A stretch of 64,000 nt of DNA from an uncultured Blautia sp. (GTDB taxonomy: Bacteria; Bacillota; Clostridia; Lachnospirales; Lachnospiraceae): the NCBI RefSeq assembly GCF_934371575.1, contig NZ_CAKRNY010000008.1:40457-104456 (forward strand). The letters are read 5' to 3'. The notes beneath the pieces are model-generated. The model was given only the letters and a program-made list of their open reading frames with translations. It ran no database searches and was not told where the DNA came from. Below, in pieces: positions 36,909-46,331 of the stretch (position 1 is its first letter; each line of letters starts with the position of its first letter). The position numbers were made by a program, and so were the translations under genes.

Positions 36909-37694
36909 ATGAAAATAGAAAAAATCAGCGATAACCAGATCCGCTGTACCCTTACAAAAGAAGATCTTGACAGCCACCAGATCCGCATTAGTGAACTTGC
37001 CTATGGCACAGATAAAGCCAAGAAGCTTTTCCGGGAAATGATGCAGCAGGCTCAGATTGAATTTGGATTTGAAGCTGATAACATCCCGCTGATGATTGAA
37101 GCCATTCCAGTAAATGGCGAAGGTGTGATCCTGATCGTCACGAAAGTAGAAGATCCTGAGGAGCTTGACACCCGTTTTTCCAAATTTTCACCATATAAAA
37201 AATCCAAACCCGATACGCTTCACTTTGATGGCGCAGATAATATCATTGATATTTTTCAAAAGCTTTACGAAGAGGCTGTAAAGTCTTCTGACAGCAAGAA
37301 ACCTCTGAAAAAGAAGAATTCTGACGAAAATTCCCATACTTCTTCCTCAGATTCAGAAGAGGCTGTTTCTGAAAACACTTCCACTGAGACAGAAAAAGTT
37401 TCTGTAAATCTGGTACGTCTTTATACCTTCCAGACTCTGGATGATGTGATTGCAGCAGCTCACGGACTCAATGGCTTCTACAAAGGTATGAATACCCTTT
37501 ACAAGGACGAAAATGCGCTTTATCAGCTGATCGTACACCAGTCTTCCTGCACAGCAGAGGATTTCAATAAGATCTGCAATATTCTCTCAGAATATGGAAA
37601 TGGCCGTACTTTCACCAAGTCCGGAGAGGCACATTTAAAAGAACATGGAGAACTGATCTCACGAAGGGCTCTGCAGCAGCTTGCAGCGCTCTGA
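36909..37694 (+). CDS. mecA: Adaptor protein MecA
   Basis: A 261-residue adaptor that delivers substrates to the ClpC-ClpP protease. The N-terminal domain (MKIEKISDNQIRCTLTKEDL, LFREMMQQAQIEFGF) and the C-terminal domain (YTFQTLDDVIAAAHGLNG, GEAHLKEHGELI) are joined by a Ser/Glu-rich linker of about 35 residues. AGGATGTGAT precedes the ATG. A single gene between its own promoter and a bidirectional terminator. Confidence 0.93.
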   Translation: MKIEKISDNQIRCTLTKEDLDSHQIRISELAYGTDKAKKLFREMMQQAQIEFGFEADNIPLMIEAIPVNGEGVILIVTKVEDPEELDTRFSKFSPYKKSKPDTLHFDGADNIIDIFQKLYEEAVKSSDSKKPLKKKNSDENSHTSSSDSEEAVSENTSTETEKVSVNLVRLYTFQTLDDVIAAAHGLNGFYKGMNTLYKDENALYQLIVHQSSCTAEDFNKICNILSEYGNGRTFTKSGEAHLKEHGELISRRALQQLAAL

Positions 37695-37762
37695 CCTTAA
37701 CACAGGCCCCTTTAACGTGCATCTTACGGTGGCAAGTGTAGTCCAGCTTTGCTAAATACCCC

Positions 37763-37808
37763 ATAAATAAAAAGGACTGGCACAAAATCGCCAGTCCTTT
37801 TTATTTAT
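37763..37808. terminator. Bidirectional terminator between mecA and the DUF1858 gene
   Basis: A perfect 19-bp inverted repeat (37763-37781 and 37790-37808) with an 8-base loop and A/T-rich ends, so that both strands give a U-run. It sits between convergent genes. Confidence 0.9.
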
Positions 37809-37846
37809 CGTTATTTCGTATATACCCCTAAGCGGGTATTCCCATA

Positions 37847-38450
<604 letters not shown>

Positions 38451-38479
38451 TTTTCTCGTATAAGTATTGATAGCATGAG

Positions 38480-38509
38480 GGGAGCTTCCATACGAAGCTC
38501 CCTTTTTTT
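38480..38509 (+). terminator. Ferredoxin terminator
   Basis: GGGAGCTTC and GAAGCTCCC with a 5-base loop, followed by seven T. It ends at the stop codon of the convergent MerR gene. Confidence 0.92.
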
Positions 38510-39020
38510 ATCTCTGTATCCTGTTCTTCTTTTTGTTTTTCTTTTCGGAAGCTGCTGCAGCCTCCCTTCTTGCCATTTGCTGTTTTCGAATTGCCTCATC
38601 AAGAGTGCGCCATCTCTCTTCTCCCTCTTTTTTCGCGTGAAGCTCCTGTGTGATCAACCGTTCCATAATCTCCTGGAACTCCAGAATTTTATCCTCGCAT
38701 TTCTCTTCACATTTTTCTTCTTTTTCAATAATCTCAGTCTCCAGCAATGCTATTTTATCTGATTCCCGGGGCATAACAGCCTCCTGTTCTCCCTTTTTTA
38801 CAAGCTTTGGAAGAAGATCATGTATTGCCCGAAGCTGTAATCCTCGATTCTTCAGTTCCTTAATATTCAGAATCAGCTGAATATCATTCTGAGTGTAGCA
38901 GCGGTGCCCCAGCTCATTTCTGCGTATGGGAAGTGAAAGTTCTTCTTCCCAGTAACGAAGAACATAAGATTTCACTCCTGTCATTTTCACAGTTTCAGCC
39001 ACGGTATAGCATTTCTCCAT
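38508..39020 (-). CDS. MerR-family transcriptional regulator
   Basis: A 170-residue regulator. The N-terminal winged helix is clear: CYTVAETVKMTGVKSYVLRYWEEEL and RCYTQNDIQLILNIKELKNRG. A Glu/Lys-rich coiled coil follows (about 95-135), and a basic C-terminus (KQQMARREAAAASEKKNKKK). There are no cysteines arranged for metal sensing, so it is more like the GlnR/RacA-like structural branch than metal sensors. Start at ATG 39020, with GAGGAGGGG upstream. Target unknown. Confidence 0.85.
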   Translation of the reverse strand: MEKCYTVAETVKMTGVKSYVLRYWEEELSLPIRRNELGHRCYTQNDIQLILNIKELKNRGLQLRAIHDLLPKLVKKGEQEAVMPRESDKIALLETEIIEKEEKCEEKCEDKILEFQEIMERLITQELHAKKEGEERWRTLDEAIRKQQMARREAAAASEKKNKKKNRIQR

Positions 39021-39143
39021 ACCACCCCTCCTCATGAAATTCACTGTTTTTATTATAGCAAAGGGACGTTTAAATGCAAGAAAAAAAGGTCGACATAACA
39101 TGCCAGCCTTTTTTATAAAACATCTGATTTTCTCAGCATTTTC

Positions 39144-40472
39144 TTATTTTTTCATATTTACAAACTGTGTATACTGAGGCAGCCATACCAATTCAACAGT
39201 ACCAATGGGACCGTTTCTCTGCTTGGCAATAATAATCTCTGCGATTCCCTTTTTCTCAGTATCCTTATGGTAATAATCATCACGGTAAATAAACATTACC
39301 ATATCTGCATCCTGCTCGATAGCTCCTGACTCACGAAGGTCAGAAAGCATCGGTCTGTGATCAGGCCTCTGCTCAACAGCTCGGCTGAGCTGGGAAAGTG
39401 CAATTACCGGAACACTGATCTCACGGGCAAGAGCCTTCAGTGATCGGGAAATATCTGAAATCTCCTGCTGTCTGGAATCGGAATGTCCGCTTCCACTCAT
39501 CAGCTGAAGATAGTCGATCATAATAATTCCAAGATTATGTTCCAGCTTGTATTTCCTGCATTTGGAACGAAGCTCGGAAATGGAAATTCCCGGTGTATCG
39601 TCAATGATCAGATTTGATCGACCGATGATATCAGCTCCTTCAACCAGCTTTGTCCAGTCCTCATCCTTCAGATTACCGGTTCGCATGTTCTGTGAATCTA
39701 CATGGGATTCCATTGCAAGGAGACGGTTTACAAGCTGCTCCTTTGACATCTCAAGACTGAATATTGCCACAGTCACATCCTTGCGAAATGCCATATACTG
39801 AGCAATGTTCAGAACAAACGCAGTTTTTCCCATGGACGGACGCGCTGCGATCAGCACAAGATCTGACGCATGCATTCCGGAAGTTTTGTAATCAAGATCC
39901 ACAAAGCCAGTGGGAATACCAGTTACAGTGCCTTTCATCTTGGAGGCTTTTTCAATATTATTAACTGCATTTAAAACAACCTGCTGAATGGGAACGAATT
40001 CATCGCTGGAACGCCGCTGAAGAACATTAAAAAGCTTCTTCTCCGCTTCCTCCAGTATCATCTGAGTTCCCTCTTTCTCCAGATAACAGGCATTTTCCAC
40101 TTCCTCGTTAACTTTGATCAAGCGCCTTAAAACAGCCTTCTCACTGACAATATTGGCATAATATTTTACATTTGCAGATGTAGGAACAGCTGAGATCAGA
40201 TCTCTTACATATTCCATGCTGCTGATATCCGGTGGAAGCTCTTTCTCCTTCAGGCGGTTCTGAAGAGTGATCAGATCCACAGGCTTACCTTCATTGCACA
40301 GTTCTACCATGGCGTCAAAAATAATGCCGTACTGGCTCTGATAAAAATCATCACTTGTAAGAATCTCTGACGCTACCAGAATGGCATCACGGTCCAGAAT
40401 CATGGAACCGATCACAGACTGCTCCGCTTCAATGCTGTGAGGAAGTATCCTCTTGATCAACGCTTCTTCCAT
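39144..40472 (-). CDS. dnaB: Replicative DNA helicase DnaB
   Basis: A 442-residue hexameric helicase at the replication fork. The N-terminal domain starts LPHSIEAEQSVIGSMI; the RecA-like core has Walker A ARPSMGKTAF, Walker B IIMIDYLQLM, ALSQLSRAVEQRPDHRPMLSDLRESG (segments of motif H4) and FIYRDDYY. No intein is present. Third gene of the gdpP-rplI-dnaB operon, as in many Firmicutes. Confidence 0.97.
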   Translation of the reverse strand: MEEALIKRILPHSIEAEQSVIGSMILDRDAILVASEILTSDDFYQSQYGIIFDAMVELCNEGKPVDLITLQNRLKEKELPPDISSMEYVRDLISAVPTSANVKYYANIVSEKAVLRRLIKVNEEVENACYLEKEGTQMILEEAEKKLFNVLQRRSSDEFVPIQQVVLNAVNNIEKASKMKGTVTGIPTGFVDLDYKTSGMHASDLVLIAARPSMGKTAFVLNIAQYMAFRKDVTVAIFSLEMSKEQLVNRLLAMESHVDSQNMRTGNLKDEDWTKLVEGADIIGRSNLIIDDTPGISISELRSKCRKYKLEHNLGIIMIDYLQLMSGSGHSDSRQQEISDISRSLKALAREISVPVIALSQLSRAVEQRPDHRPMLSDLRESGAIEQDADMVMFIYRDDYYHKDTEKKGIAEIIIAKQRNGPIGTVELVWLPQYTQFVNMKK

Positions 40473-40509
40473 TTAGTGACAAACATCCTCTCTATGCATT
40501 TTACAGAAC

Positions 40510-40959
40510 TTATGCTTCTTCCTTTACCCATACCTTAAGGCTTCCGGTTACCTTGGGATGAAGCTTAACAGGTACATTTGTCACACCAAGATTACGGATC
40601 GGGTTCGGAAGAACCAGTTTCTTTTTCTCAATATCCAGATTCAGCTGTTTCTTAGCAGCTTCTGAAATTTCCTTTGTGGAAACAGAACCAAATGTTCTTC
40701 CGCCCTCCCCTACTTTAAGGGTAAGGATCACTTCTTTATCCTCAAGATCTTTTGCAAAGGCCCTTGCAGCTTCTAAATTCTCCTGGGCAACCTTTTCTTC
40801 ATTTGCTTTCTGAAGCTTCAGATCATTTAAATTCTTTGGAGTTGCCTCCAGTCCCAGCTTCTTCGGCAGAATCATGTTTCTTGCATATCCATCGCTTACA
40901 TTTACAATCTCACCTTTTTTTCCAAGGGATTTTACATCTTCCAACAAAATTACTTTCAT
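40510..40959 (-). CDS. rplI: 50S ribosomal protein L9
   Basis: A 149-residue ribosomal protein. The N-terminal domain [19 protein letters not shown] and NMILPKKLG is characteristic, followed by the long connecting helix and a C-terminal domain. Its ATG overlaps the gdpP stop (ATGA). Confidence 0.97.
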   Translation of the reverse strand: MKVILLEDVKSLGKKGEIVNVSDGYARNMILPKKLGLEATPKNLNDLKLQKANEEKVAQENLEAARAFAKDLEDKEVILTLKVGEGGRTFGSVSTKEISEAAKKQLNLDIEKKKLVLPNPIRNLGVTNVPVKLHPKVTGSLKVWVKEEA

Positions 40960-43010
40960 TCTTTAAATTCTCCTTCCTGGTATAACTGATCTATGATTTC
41001 TTTGATCATTTGTTCTGTCTCATCTTCTGTAGCCTTCACCTGGGCTCCGGCAATATTCAAATGACCGCCGCCGCCCATTCTCTCCATCATAACCTGCACA
41101 TTGACTTCATCAATGGCTCTGGCACTTACATATACCTCATTATTATATGGAGTGAGAACAAAAGAAGCCTTCACGCCTGCAATATTCAAAAGCTCGTTTG
41201 CAGCCTGTGCACCTACTACAGTAGGACTCTCAAGCCCTTCACTTGGACATCTTCCTATTGCAAAACAGTTTCTGTAAATCTGGGCGGTACGAACAACCTC
41301 CGCCCTGGCCTTATATGCATCAATGTTATCCCGAAGCAATTTGCGGACTCTTGTAATATCCGCACCGTTTCTTCTGAGATAAGCAGCTGCCTCAAAAGTA
41401 CGTACACCGGAGCGTGTGGTGAAATTATTGGTATCGATTACCATACCAGCATACAGGCAATCCGCCTCCAGACTCCGAAGTCTCAGATCCTCATCAAAAT
41501 ACTGAAGAATCTCTGCCACCATTTCACATGTGGAAGACGCATATGGCTCCACATAGGACAAAACAGCATTCTGAATTACTTCGCTTCCTCTTCTGTGATG
41601 ATCAAGAACCACAATTGTCCTTGTCAGATACAGAAGATCCTGACACTCTGTATAGCTTGGCTTGTTGGTATCTACCACCACAACAACCGTATTATTATCT
41701 ACCAGCTCTTTTGCCTGACTGCAGTCCACAAACATAGCCGGTTCATAATCCGGATTGTTAATATATCCGGCCATCAGCGGACGGATAGACGTGGTCGGAT
41801 CATTGACCACTATGTGTACCGGCTTTCCAAGGGTCTTACCGGCTCTGTAAATACCGATAGCAGCCCCGAGAGCATCCACATCCGTGATCTTATGCCCCAT
41901 GACAACAACCCGGTCCTTGGTGCTCATAAATTCCTTCAGAGCCTGAGCCTTTACCCTGGCCTTTACCCTTGTATTTTTTTCCATTTGCTGGGATTTGCCG
42001 CCAAAATATGTGATGGAATCCCCATTTTTAATCACAACCTGATCGCCGCCGCGTCCTAGTGCCATCTCAATGGCAATACGGCAGTATTCATAATTCTGAA
42101 GGTAATTAGCACCGTTCAAACCGACACCAATACTTAAGGTAACCGCCATTTCATTACCAATATTGACCGTTTTCACCTCATCCAGAATATGGAAACGCTG
42201 TTCCTTCAGCACTTCCAGAGAGCTCTGACGCATAATGAGAAAATATTTATCCCGTTCCAGTTTACGTACCAGCCCATCAAAATTGGAAAAATATTTTGTG
42301 ATCTTTCTATCGATCAGTGCCAGCAGAAGGGATCTTCTTACCTCTTCCACACCCTCAAGCGCTTCTTCGTAATTGTCCAGATATGCCAGCGCAACCACCA
42401 GCTTATCATCTTCATTCTTCTGAATATATTCCTGCAGCTCTGTTTCATCATAGAAAAACATTGCCACAAGATTAATATCTGTATCTACATTTTCCAGAAT
42501 GCGGGCCTCATTTACCACATCCTTCATCGTAACCAGCTGCATGGAAACGCGATAGATCCTGTCCCCAAAGCTGGTGCTCATCTCTGCGATCTCCTGCTTC
42601 TCCGGTATAGGAAGCCGGTCCGTTGTTATCTCCGGAAAAATAGTGCTGATGTGCTTATTATAAAGCTGCGCTTTCCCGGTAAGCTCCGAAAACACTTTAT
42701 TTGACCAGATCATTCTTCCACTGGTGTCCATAATGGCATATGGAAGGGCAAGATCATCCAGAAGACGCTTCTCAAGGGCTTCATACTGATTGGCAAATGC
42801 GATCAGGTCATTGAGGATCAAAGGCCTGTGAAAGCGCGTGAGCAAAAGAGCTGCCACCACATAAACCACGATTCCAAGTGTGGCCAGAATACCGGCTTTC
42901 ACACTAATCGTAATAATAAGAACATCCAGCCATACCAGCAATATGGTCAGATACAACGGCCATCTCATAAATTGCTTCATGGAGCCTTTGAATTTCAGTT
43001 TTTTATTCAT
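40956..43010 (-). CDS. gdpP: Cyclic-di-AMP phosphodiesterase GdpP
   Basis: A 684-residue membrane protein that hydrolyses c-di-AMP. It has two transmembrane helices (residues 16-58), a PAS domain (about 80-170), a degenerate GGDEF domain ([11 protein letters not shown]) and a C-terminal DHH/DHHA1 phosphodiesterase. The DHH motifs are [23 protein letters not shown] and [17 protein letters not shown] precedes the ATG. A TATACT with TGGAAA 17 bp upstream (near 43075-43110) could be its promoter. Confidence 0.95.
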   Translation of the reverse strand: MNKKLKFKGSMKQFMRWPLYLTILLVWLDVLIITISVKAGILATLGIVVYVVAALLLTRFHRPLILNDLIAFANQYEALEKRLLDDLALPYAIMDTSGRMIWSNKVFSELTGKAQLYNKHISTIFPEITTDRLPIPEKQEIAEMSTSFGDRIYRVSMQLVTMKDVVNEARILENVDTDINLVAMFFYDETELQEYIQKNEDDKLVVALAYLDNYEEALEGVEEVRRSLLLALIDRKITKYFSNFDGLVRKLERDKYFLIMRQSSLEVLKEQRFHILDEVKTVNIGNEMAVTLSIGVGLNGANYLQNYEYCRIAIEMALGRGGDQVVIKNGDSITYFGGKSQQMEKNTRVKARVKAQALKEFMSTKDRVVVMGHKITDVDALGAAIGIYRAGKTLGKPVHIVVNDPTTSIRPLMAGYINNPDYEPAMFVDCSQAKELVDNNTVVVVVDTNKPSYTECQDLLYLTRTIVVLDHHRRGSEVIQNAVLSYVEPYASSTCEMVAEILQYFDEDLRLRSLEADCLYAGMVIDTNNFTTRSGVRTFEAAAYLRRNGADITRVRKLLRDNIDAYKARAEVVRTAQIYRNCFAIGRCPSEGLESPTVVGAQAANELLNIAGVKASFVLTPYNNEVYVSARAIDEVNVQVMMERMGGGGHLNIAGAQVKATEDETEQMIKEIIDQLYQEGEFKE

Positions 43011-43126
43011 AAGTTTATCCTCACTTAGAAAACCTCAAACAGATTGTCTACATAACAGCTGGCAAAAATACGCCTTTTCCCTATAGTATAACAGATTTCC
43101 GGAGATTTTTCCATAGGATTATAGAT

Positions 43127-43157
43127 AGAAAAACCGCCACCCTGATGGATGGCGGTT
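43127..43157 (-). terminator. rpsF-ssb-rpsR terminator
   Basis: AACCGCCA (43132-43139) and TGGCGGTT (43150-43157), followed on the minus strand by TTTCT, 12 bp after the rpsR stop. Confidence 0.88.
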
Positions 43158-43169
43158 AGTACGTCCAAA

Positions 43170-43436
43170 TTAGTCCTGGATGTATGGCATCATTGCAAGA
43201 TGACGTGCTCTCTTAACAGCAGCTGTCAGAGCTCTCTGATGTTTCGCACAGTTTCCTGTGATTCTTCTAGGAAGGATTTTTCCTCTCTCAGAAACATATT
43301 TTCTTAATTTTGCTACATCCTTGTAATCGATTTCGTTATTCTCTTTACCACAGAATACGCAAACTTTTTTTCTTCTGCGGCCGCCTCTTCTCTTCATTGG
43401 AGAATCTGGTCTTTCGCTTCTATTATTGTAAGCCAT
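43170..43436 (-). CDS. rpsR: 30S ribosomal protein S18
   Basis: An 88-residue ribosomal protein. A basic N-terminus ([11 protein letters not shown]) precedes [16 protein letters not shown] and [18 protein letters not shown]. The CxxC pair indicates the C+ (zinc-capable) form. Last gene of the rpsF operon. Confidence 0.97.
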   Translation of the reverse strand: MAYNNRSERPDSPMKRRGGRRRKKVCVFCGKENNEIDYKDVAKLRKYVSERGKILPRRITGNCAKHQRALTAAVKRARHLAMMPYIQD

Positions 43437-43477
43437 GTTGGTTTCCTCCTGTTTTATTCAGTTCTTAGAGTCAAGCT

Positions 43478-43930
43478 CTAGTTAAATGGCAATTCCTCAT
43501 CAATGCCATCCGGAATGTTCATAAAGCCCTCTGCAGCGGTTCCCGGATTCGGCATAGATGCCTCCGGAGCACTTGTACGTGGATGGGATGCAGCATAACT
43601 GTCGCTGGAAGCCTTGCTCTCAGCAAACTCCTGATCCTCCACAACAACCTCTGTAGTGTAAACTTTCTGTCCATCGCGGTTTGTATAACTTCCGGTCTGA
43701 ATACGGCCTGTAACAGCAATCTTCAGTCCCTGACGGAAATACTTCTCAGCAAACTCCGCTGTACGTCCGAAAGAAACACACTGAATGAAATCAGCACTTG
43801 CCTCTCCGTCACGACGGAATCTTCTGTCTACCGCTAATGTATATCTGGCAATTGCCAGTGCATTCTCACCTGCGGAATATCTCACCTCAGGATCTCTGGT
43901 TAAGCGTCCCATTAAAATTACTTTGTTCAT
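43478..43930 (-). CDS. ssb: Single-stranded DNA-binding protein
   Basis: A 150-residue OB-fold protein: MNKVILMGRLTRDPEVRYS, FIQCVSFGRTAEFAEKYF and VTGRIQTGSYTN. A flexible linker leads to the acidic C-terminal tip EELPFN, which recruits replication and repair proteins. Located between rpsF and rpsR as usual. Confidence 0.97.
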   Translation of the reverse strand: MNKVILMGRLTRDPEVRYSAGENALAIARYTLAVDRRFRRDGEASADFIQCVSFGRTAEFAEKYFRQGLKIAVTGRIQTGSYTNRDGQKVYTTEVVVEDQEFAESKASSDSYAASHPRTSAPEASMPNPGTAAEGFMNIPDGIDEELPFN

Positions 43931-44004
43931 TCTTCATACCTCTCTTAACATGCTAAGTGAACGGGCTCTTAATGGTGCTTTCTAAATCCGATTATGCAAA
44001 AAGA

Positions 44005-44292
44005 TTATGCGTCTTTTCTGACAACTAAGTATCTTAATACGTTGTCCATGATACGTACATGTCTTTCTACTTCTGCCGGACACTGTGCGTCTGCCTCAAA
44101 CTGAATAAAGTAGTAGAAGCCTTCATGCATTTTCTGAATCTCGTAAGCTAATTTCTTCTTACCCCATTCTTCAACGTCTGTGATAACGCCGTTGTAACGA
44201 GTGATGTATCCTTTAGCTTTCTCAACTACTGCATCACGTACTTCGTCTTCAACTTTTGCGCTAACAACTAATGCTAACTCGTACTTGTTCAT
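44005..44292 (-). CDS. rpsF: 30S ribosomal protein S6
   Basis: A 95-residue ribosomal protein: MNKYELALVVSAKVEDE, VEEWGKKKLAYEIQK and the C-terminal VRIMDNVLRYLVVRKD. First gene of the operon; AAGGAGGTAAGA precedes it. In the ribosome it pairs with S18. Confidence 0.97.
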   Translation of the reverse strand: MNKYELALVVSAKVEDEVRDAVVEKAKGYITRYNGVITDVEEWGKKKLAYEIQKMHEGFYYFIQFEADAQCPAEVERHVRIMDNVLRYLVVRKDA

Positions 44293-44299
44293 GCTTGTC

Positions 44300-44345
44300 T
44301 TACCTCCTTATGGTCTGTTGGCCCTTTGCCTGTCAAAGAGCAAGG
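44300..44345 (-). promoter_or_regulatory. Possible S6:S18 leader motif
   Basis: The rpsF leader contains CTTTG-ACAGG-CAAAG (a hairpin) followed by GGGCCAACAGACC and then ATAAGGAGG. The S6-S18 complex of many Firmicutes represses its own operon by binding a leader of this general form. I only see the position and a partial resemblance. Confidence 0.35.
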
Positions 44346-44369
44346 ATATTCTATATATCACGATTTTTG

Positions 44370-44398
44370 ATTCTAACATATTTTTTTCAGGCTGTAAA
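44370..44398 (-). promoter_or_regulatory. rpsF operon promoter
   Basis: TTTACA (44393-44398), a 17-bp spacer and TAGAAT (44370-44375) on the minus strand. The leader would be about 75 bases. Confidence 0.75.
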
Positions 44399-44401
44399 GC
44401 A

Positions 44402-44596
44402 CTATTTTTCCTTTTTTTGAAGATTTTTTGTATTTTTCTCCACCATCTTCCGCGGCACCATGATCTGATGTCCGCAGCCCATACATTTCAGACGAAAATC
44501 TGCACCTACCCTTAAAATTTCCCACTCCTTGCTCCCGCATGGGTGGCCTTTTTTTAATGTAACAATATCTCCAACTTCATAAACAACTGCTACCAT
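44402..44596 (-). CDS. DUF951 domain protein
   Basis: A 64-residue protein of the DUF951 family, small basic proteins common in Firmicutes: YEVGDIVTLKKGHPCGSKEWEILRVG, then LKCMGCGHQIMVPRKMVEK. The CxxC pair plus the earlier Cys may bind zinc. It is found close to rpsF in many genomes. Function unknown. The ribosome binding site is AAGGAG. Confidence 0.92.
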   Translation of the reverse strand: MVAVVYEVGDIVTLKKGHPCGSKEWEILRVGADFRLKCMGCGHQIMVPRKMVEKNTKNLQKKEK

Positions 44597-44627
44597 ATTT
44601 TTATAAACTCCTTATTTCTTCTTTGAC

Positions 44628-44664
44628 ACGGACAGGTAAGCCATTACAGCTTACCTGCCCGTAT
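44628..44664. repeat. Hairpin between the sirtuin and DUF951 genes
   Basis: ACGG, ACAGGTAAGC and its complement GCTTACCTG, CCCGT form a stem of about 13 bp with a 6-7-base loop. There is no T-run on either strand, so it is not a typical intrinsic terminator. Confidence 0.5.
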
Positions 44665-44671
44665 ACTCTGC

Positions 44672-45400
44672 CTATTTACCCACTTTTATCTGAGAAAACG
44701 TCTGTCCAATAGGTTCCTTGATCAGAAGATCCGCATACCGGTCTCTTGGCGTCGCGGACTTGTTGAGCACTACCAGATGCTCCCCGGAAAAATAGTCGAT
44801 CAGTCCTGCTGCCGGATAAACTGCCAGAGAAGTTCCTCCTATTATTAAAAGCTGTGCCTGTGAAATAGCTTTTACTGCCTCACTGATGGTATGATTGTCA
44901 AGCCCTTCCTCATAAAGAACCACATCCGGCTTAATGATTCCACCACAGGAACATCTGGGAACCCCTTTCGCTTCCTTCATAAATTTAAAATCATAAAATT
45001 TACCGCATTTCATACAGTAATTGCGGTATACACTGCCATGAAGCTCCAGAACATTTTTACTTCCCGCCATCTGATGCAGATTGTCAATATTCTGAGTAAT
45101 AACTGCCCGCAGCTTTCCTGCGCTCTCCAGCTCAGCCAGCTTCAGATGGGCTGCATTGGGCTTTGCAGTATCACACAGCATCTTGTCCTGATAAAAACGG
45201 AAAAATTCTTCCGGATGCCGCATAAAAAAAGTATGACTTAAGATTGTTTCCGGAGGATAATCATATTTCTGATTATAAAGTCCGTCCTGACTTCGAAAAT
45301 CCGGAATTCCACTCTCTGTAGAAACTCCTGCACCTCCGAAAAATACAATATTATCATATCGGTCAATTAATTCCTGAAGCCTTTCAACCTCTCTGCTCAT
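44672..45400 (-). CDS. Sir2-family NAD-dependent protein deacylase
   Basis: A 242-residue sirtuin that removes acyl groups from lysines while consuming NAD. Motifs: GGAGVSTESGIPDFRS, ITQNIDNLHQMAG, the catalytic His in ELHGS, and a four-cysteine zinc site (CMKCGKF and CSCGG). IIGGTSLAVYPAAG completes the Rossmann fold. It lies 10 bp after the sortase gene, so the two may be co-transcribed. Confidence 0.95.
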   Translation of the reverse strand: MSREVERLQELIDRYDNIVFFGGAGVSTESGIPDFRSQDGLYNQKYDYPPETILSHTFFMRHPEEFFRFYQDKMLCDTAKPNAAHLKLAELESAGKLRAVITQNIDNLHQMAGSKNVLELHGSVYRNYCMKCGKFYDFKFMKEAKGVPRCSCGGIIKPDVVLYEEGLDNHTISEAVKAISQAQLLIIGGTSLAVYPAAGLIDYFSGEHLVVLNKSATPRDRYADLLIKEPIGQTFSQIKVGK

Positions 45401-45410
45401 ATCTCATTCC

Positions 45411-46244
45411 TCATTTCTTCACAGCATCAATGGTATCCACTCTTTTTCCCTGAACCACATAACGCGTGGACTCATTTCCCGTACATGTGGAAAGAGTAAC
45501 AATCTTATCCTCCACTCCCAGTTCTCCCGGAGTAGTTTTCACATCTGAATATGAAATGATTTTTTTCATATAATCTACAAATTCCTGTCCAGGTCCCTTG
45601 AACAACGTATACGTATCGCTGTTTACCGCTGTGGTATAGGCTGAAATGATCTCATACCGGTAAGTCTTCTCCGGAGTAAAAATCCAGAAATATTTGCTCT
45701 TATTATAAGCGGAATCATCCTTACTGAAGTCCTTAAGCTGACCAAACATAGTGCCATTCTTCATATTATGTCCGTACACCAGTGTGTTGCAATCACTGAA
45801 ATCCGCCTTATTTTCATAATCAATAAAAATAGTTCCGGCGAAATTGTAGTTCTTCTCATACGTCATATGAAGATACTGCTCATTATCTGTACCCTTCACC
45901 ACCGGATAGCTTACACCATCAAGGGCCTCCACATAAATCCAGCCTATTACGTCTGTATTGATGCTTCGAAGAGAATCAAAATCAATCTCCAGAGGTGCTT
46001 TCAATGAAGGACCGCTTGGACCTGCTTCCTCACCTTTCGATGCTTCCTCCTGATCAGGCTCTCTCTCAGTTACCGCCATCTGTGCAATAGCATTGTACTC
46101 ATCTGAACCCTTTTTATATTCAGTGTAAATATGATAAAGATTGTATGCTGCGTAGCAGAATACACAGATTGCCACCACCAGCACAACTGTCAGCAGAATA
46201 TCTCCTGCTTTTTTCTTCTTTTGGGGTTTCTTGTCTTTGCTCAT
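45411..46244 (-). CDS. Class B sortase
   Basis: A 277-residue transpeptidase anchored by an N-terminal helix (ILLTVVLVVAICVFCYAAY). The catalytic motifs are LVYGHNM (His), TLSTC (Cys) and the Arg in STRYVVQG. Class B enzymes attach specific proteins to peptidoglycan or polymerise pilins. No LPXTG- or NPQTN-like substrate is present in this window. I start at ATG 46244, with GGAGG before it. Confidence 0.93.
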   Translation of the reverse strand: MSKDKKPQKKKKAGDILLTVVLVVAICVFCYAAYNLYHIYTEYKKGSDEYNAIAQMAVTEREPDQEEASKGEEAGPSGPSLKAPLEIDFDSLRSINTDVIGWIYVEALDGVSYPVVKGTDNEQYLHMTYEKNYNFAGTIFIDYENKADFSDCNTLVYGHNMKNGTMFGQLKDFSKDDSAYNKSKYFWIFTPEKTYRYEIISAYTTAVNSDTYTLFKGPGQEFVDYMKKIISYSDVKTTPGELGVEDKIVTLSTCTGNESTRYVVQGKRVDTIDAVKK

Positions 46245-46331
46245 ACAGACCTCCTTTATGTAACACACTTACTTCTCAACGATTATCTTTTATTATAACT
46301 CCTGATGGCACTCTTACAGTAATTTTCACAT

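Noticed and set aside
44628-44664. Intrinsic terminator after the sirtuin gene
   Set aside because: The hairpin is good but neither strand has a T-run; listed as a hairpin only.
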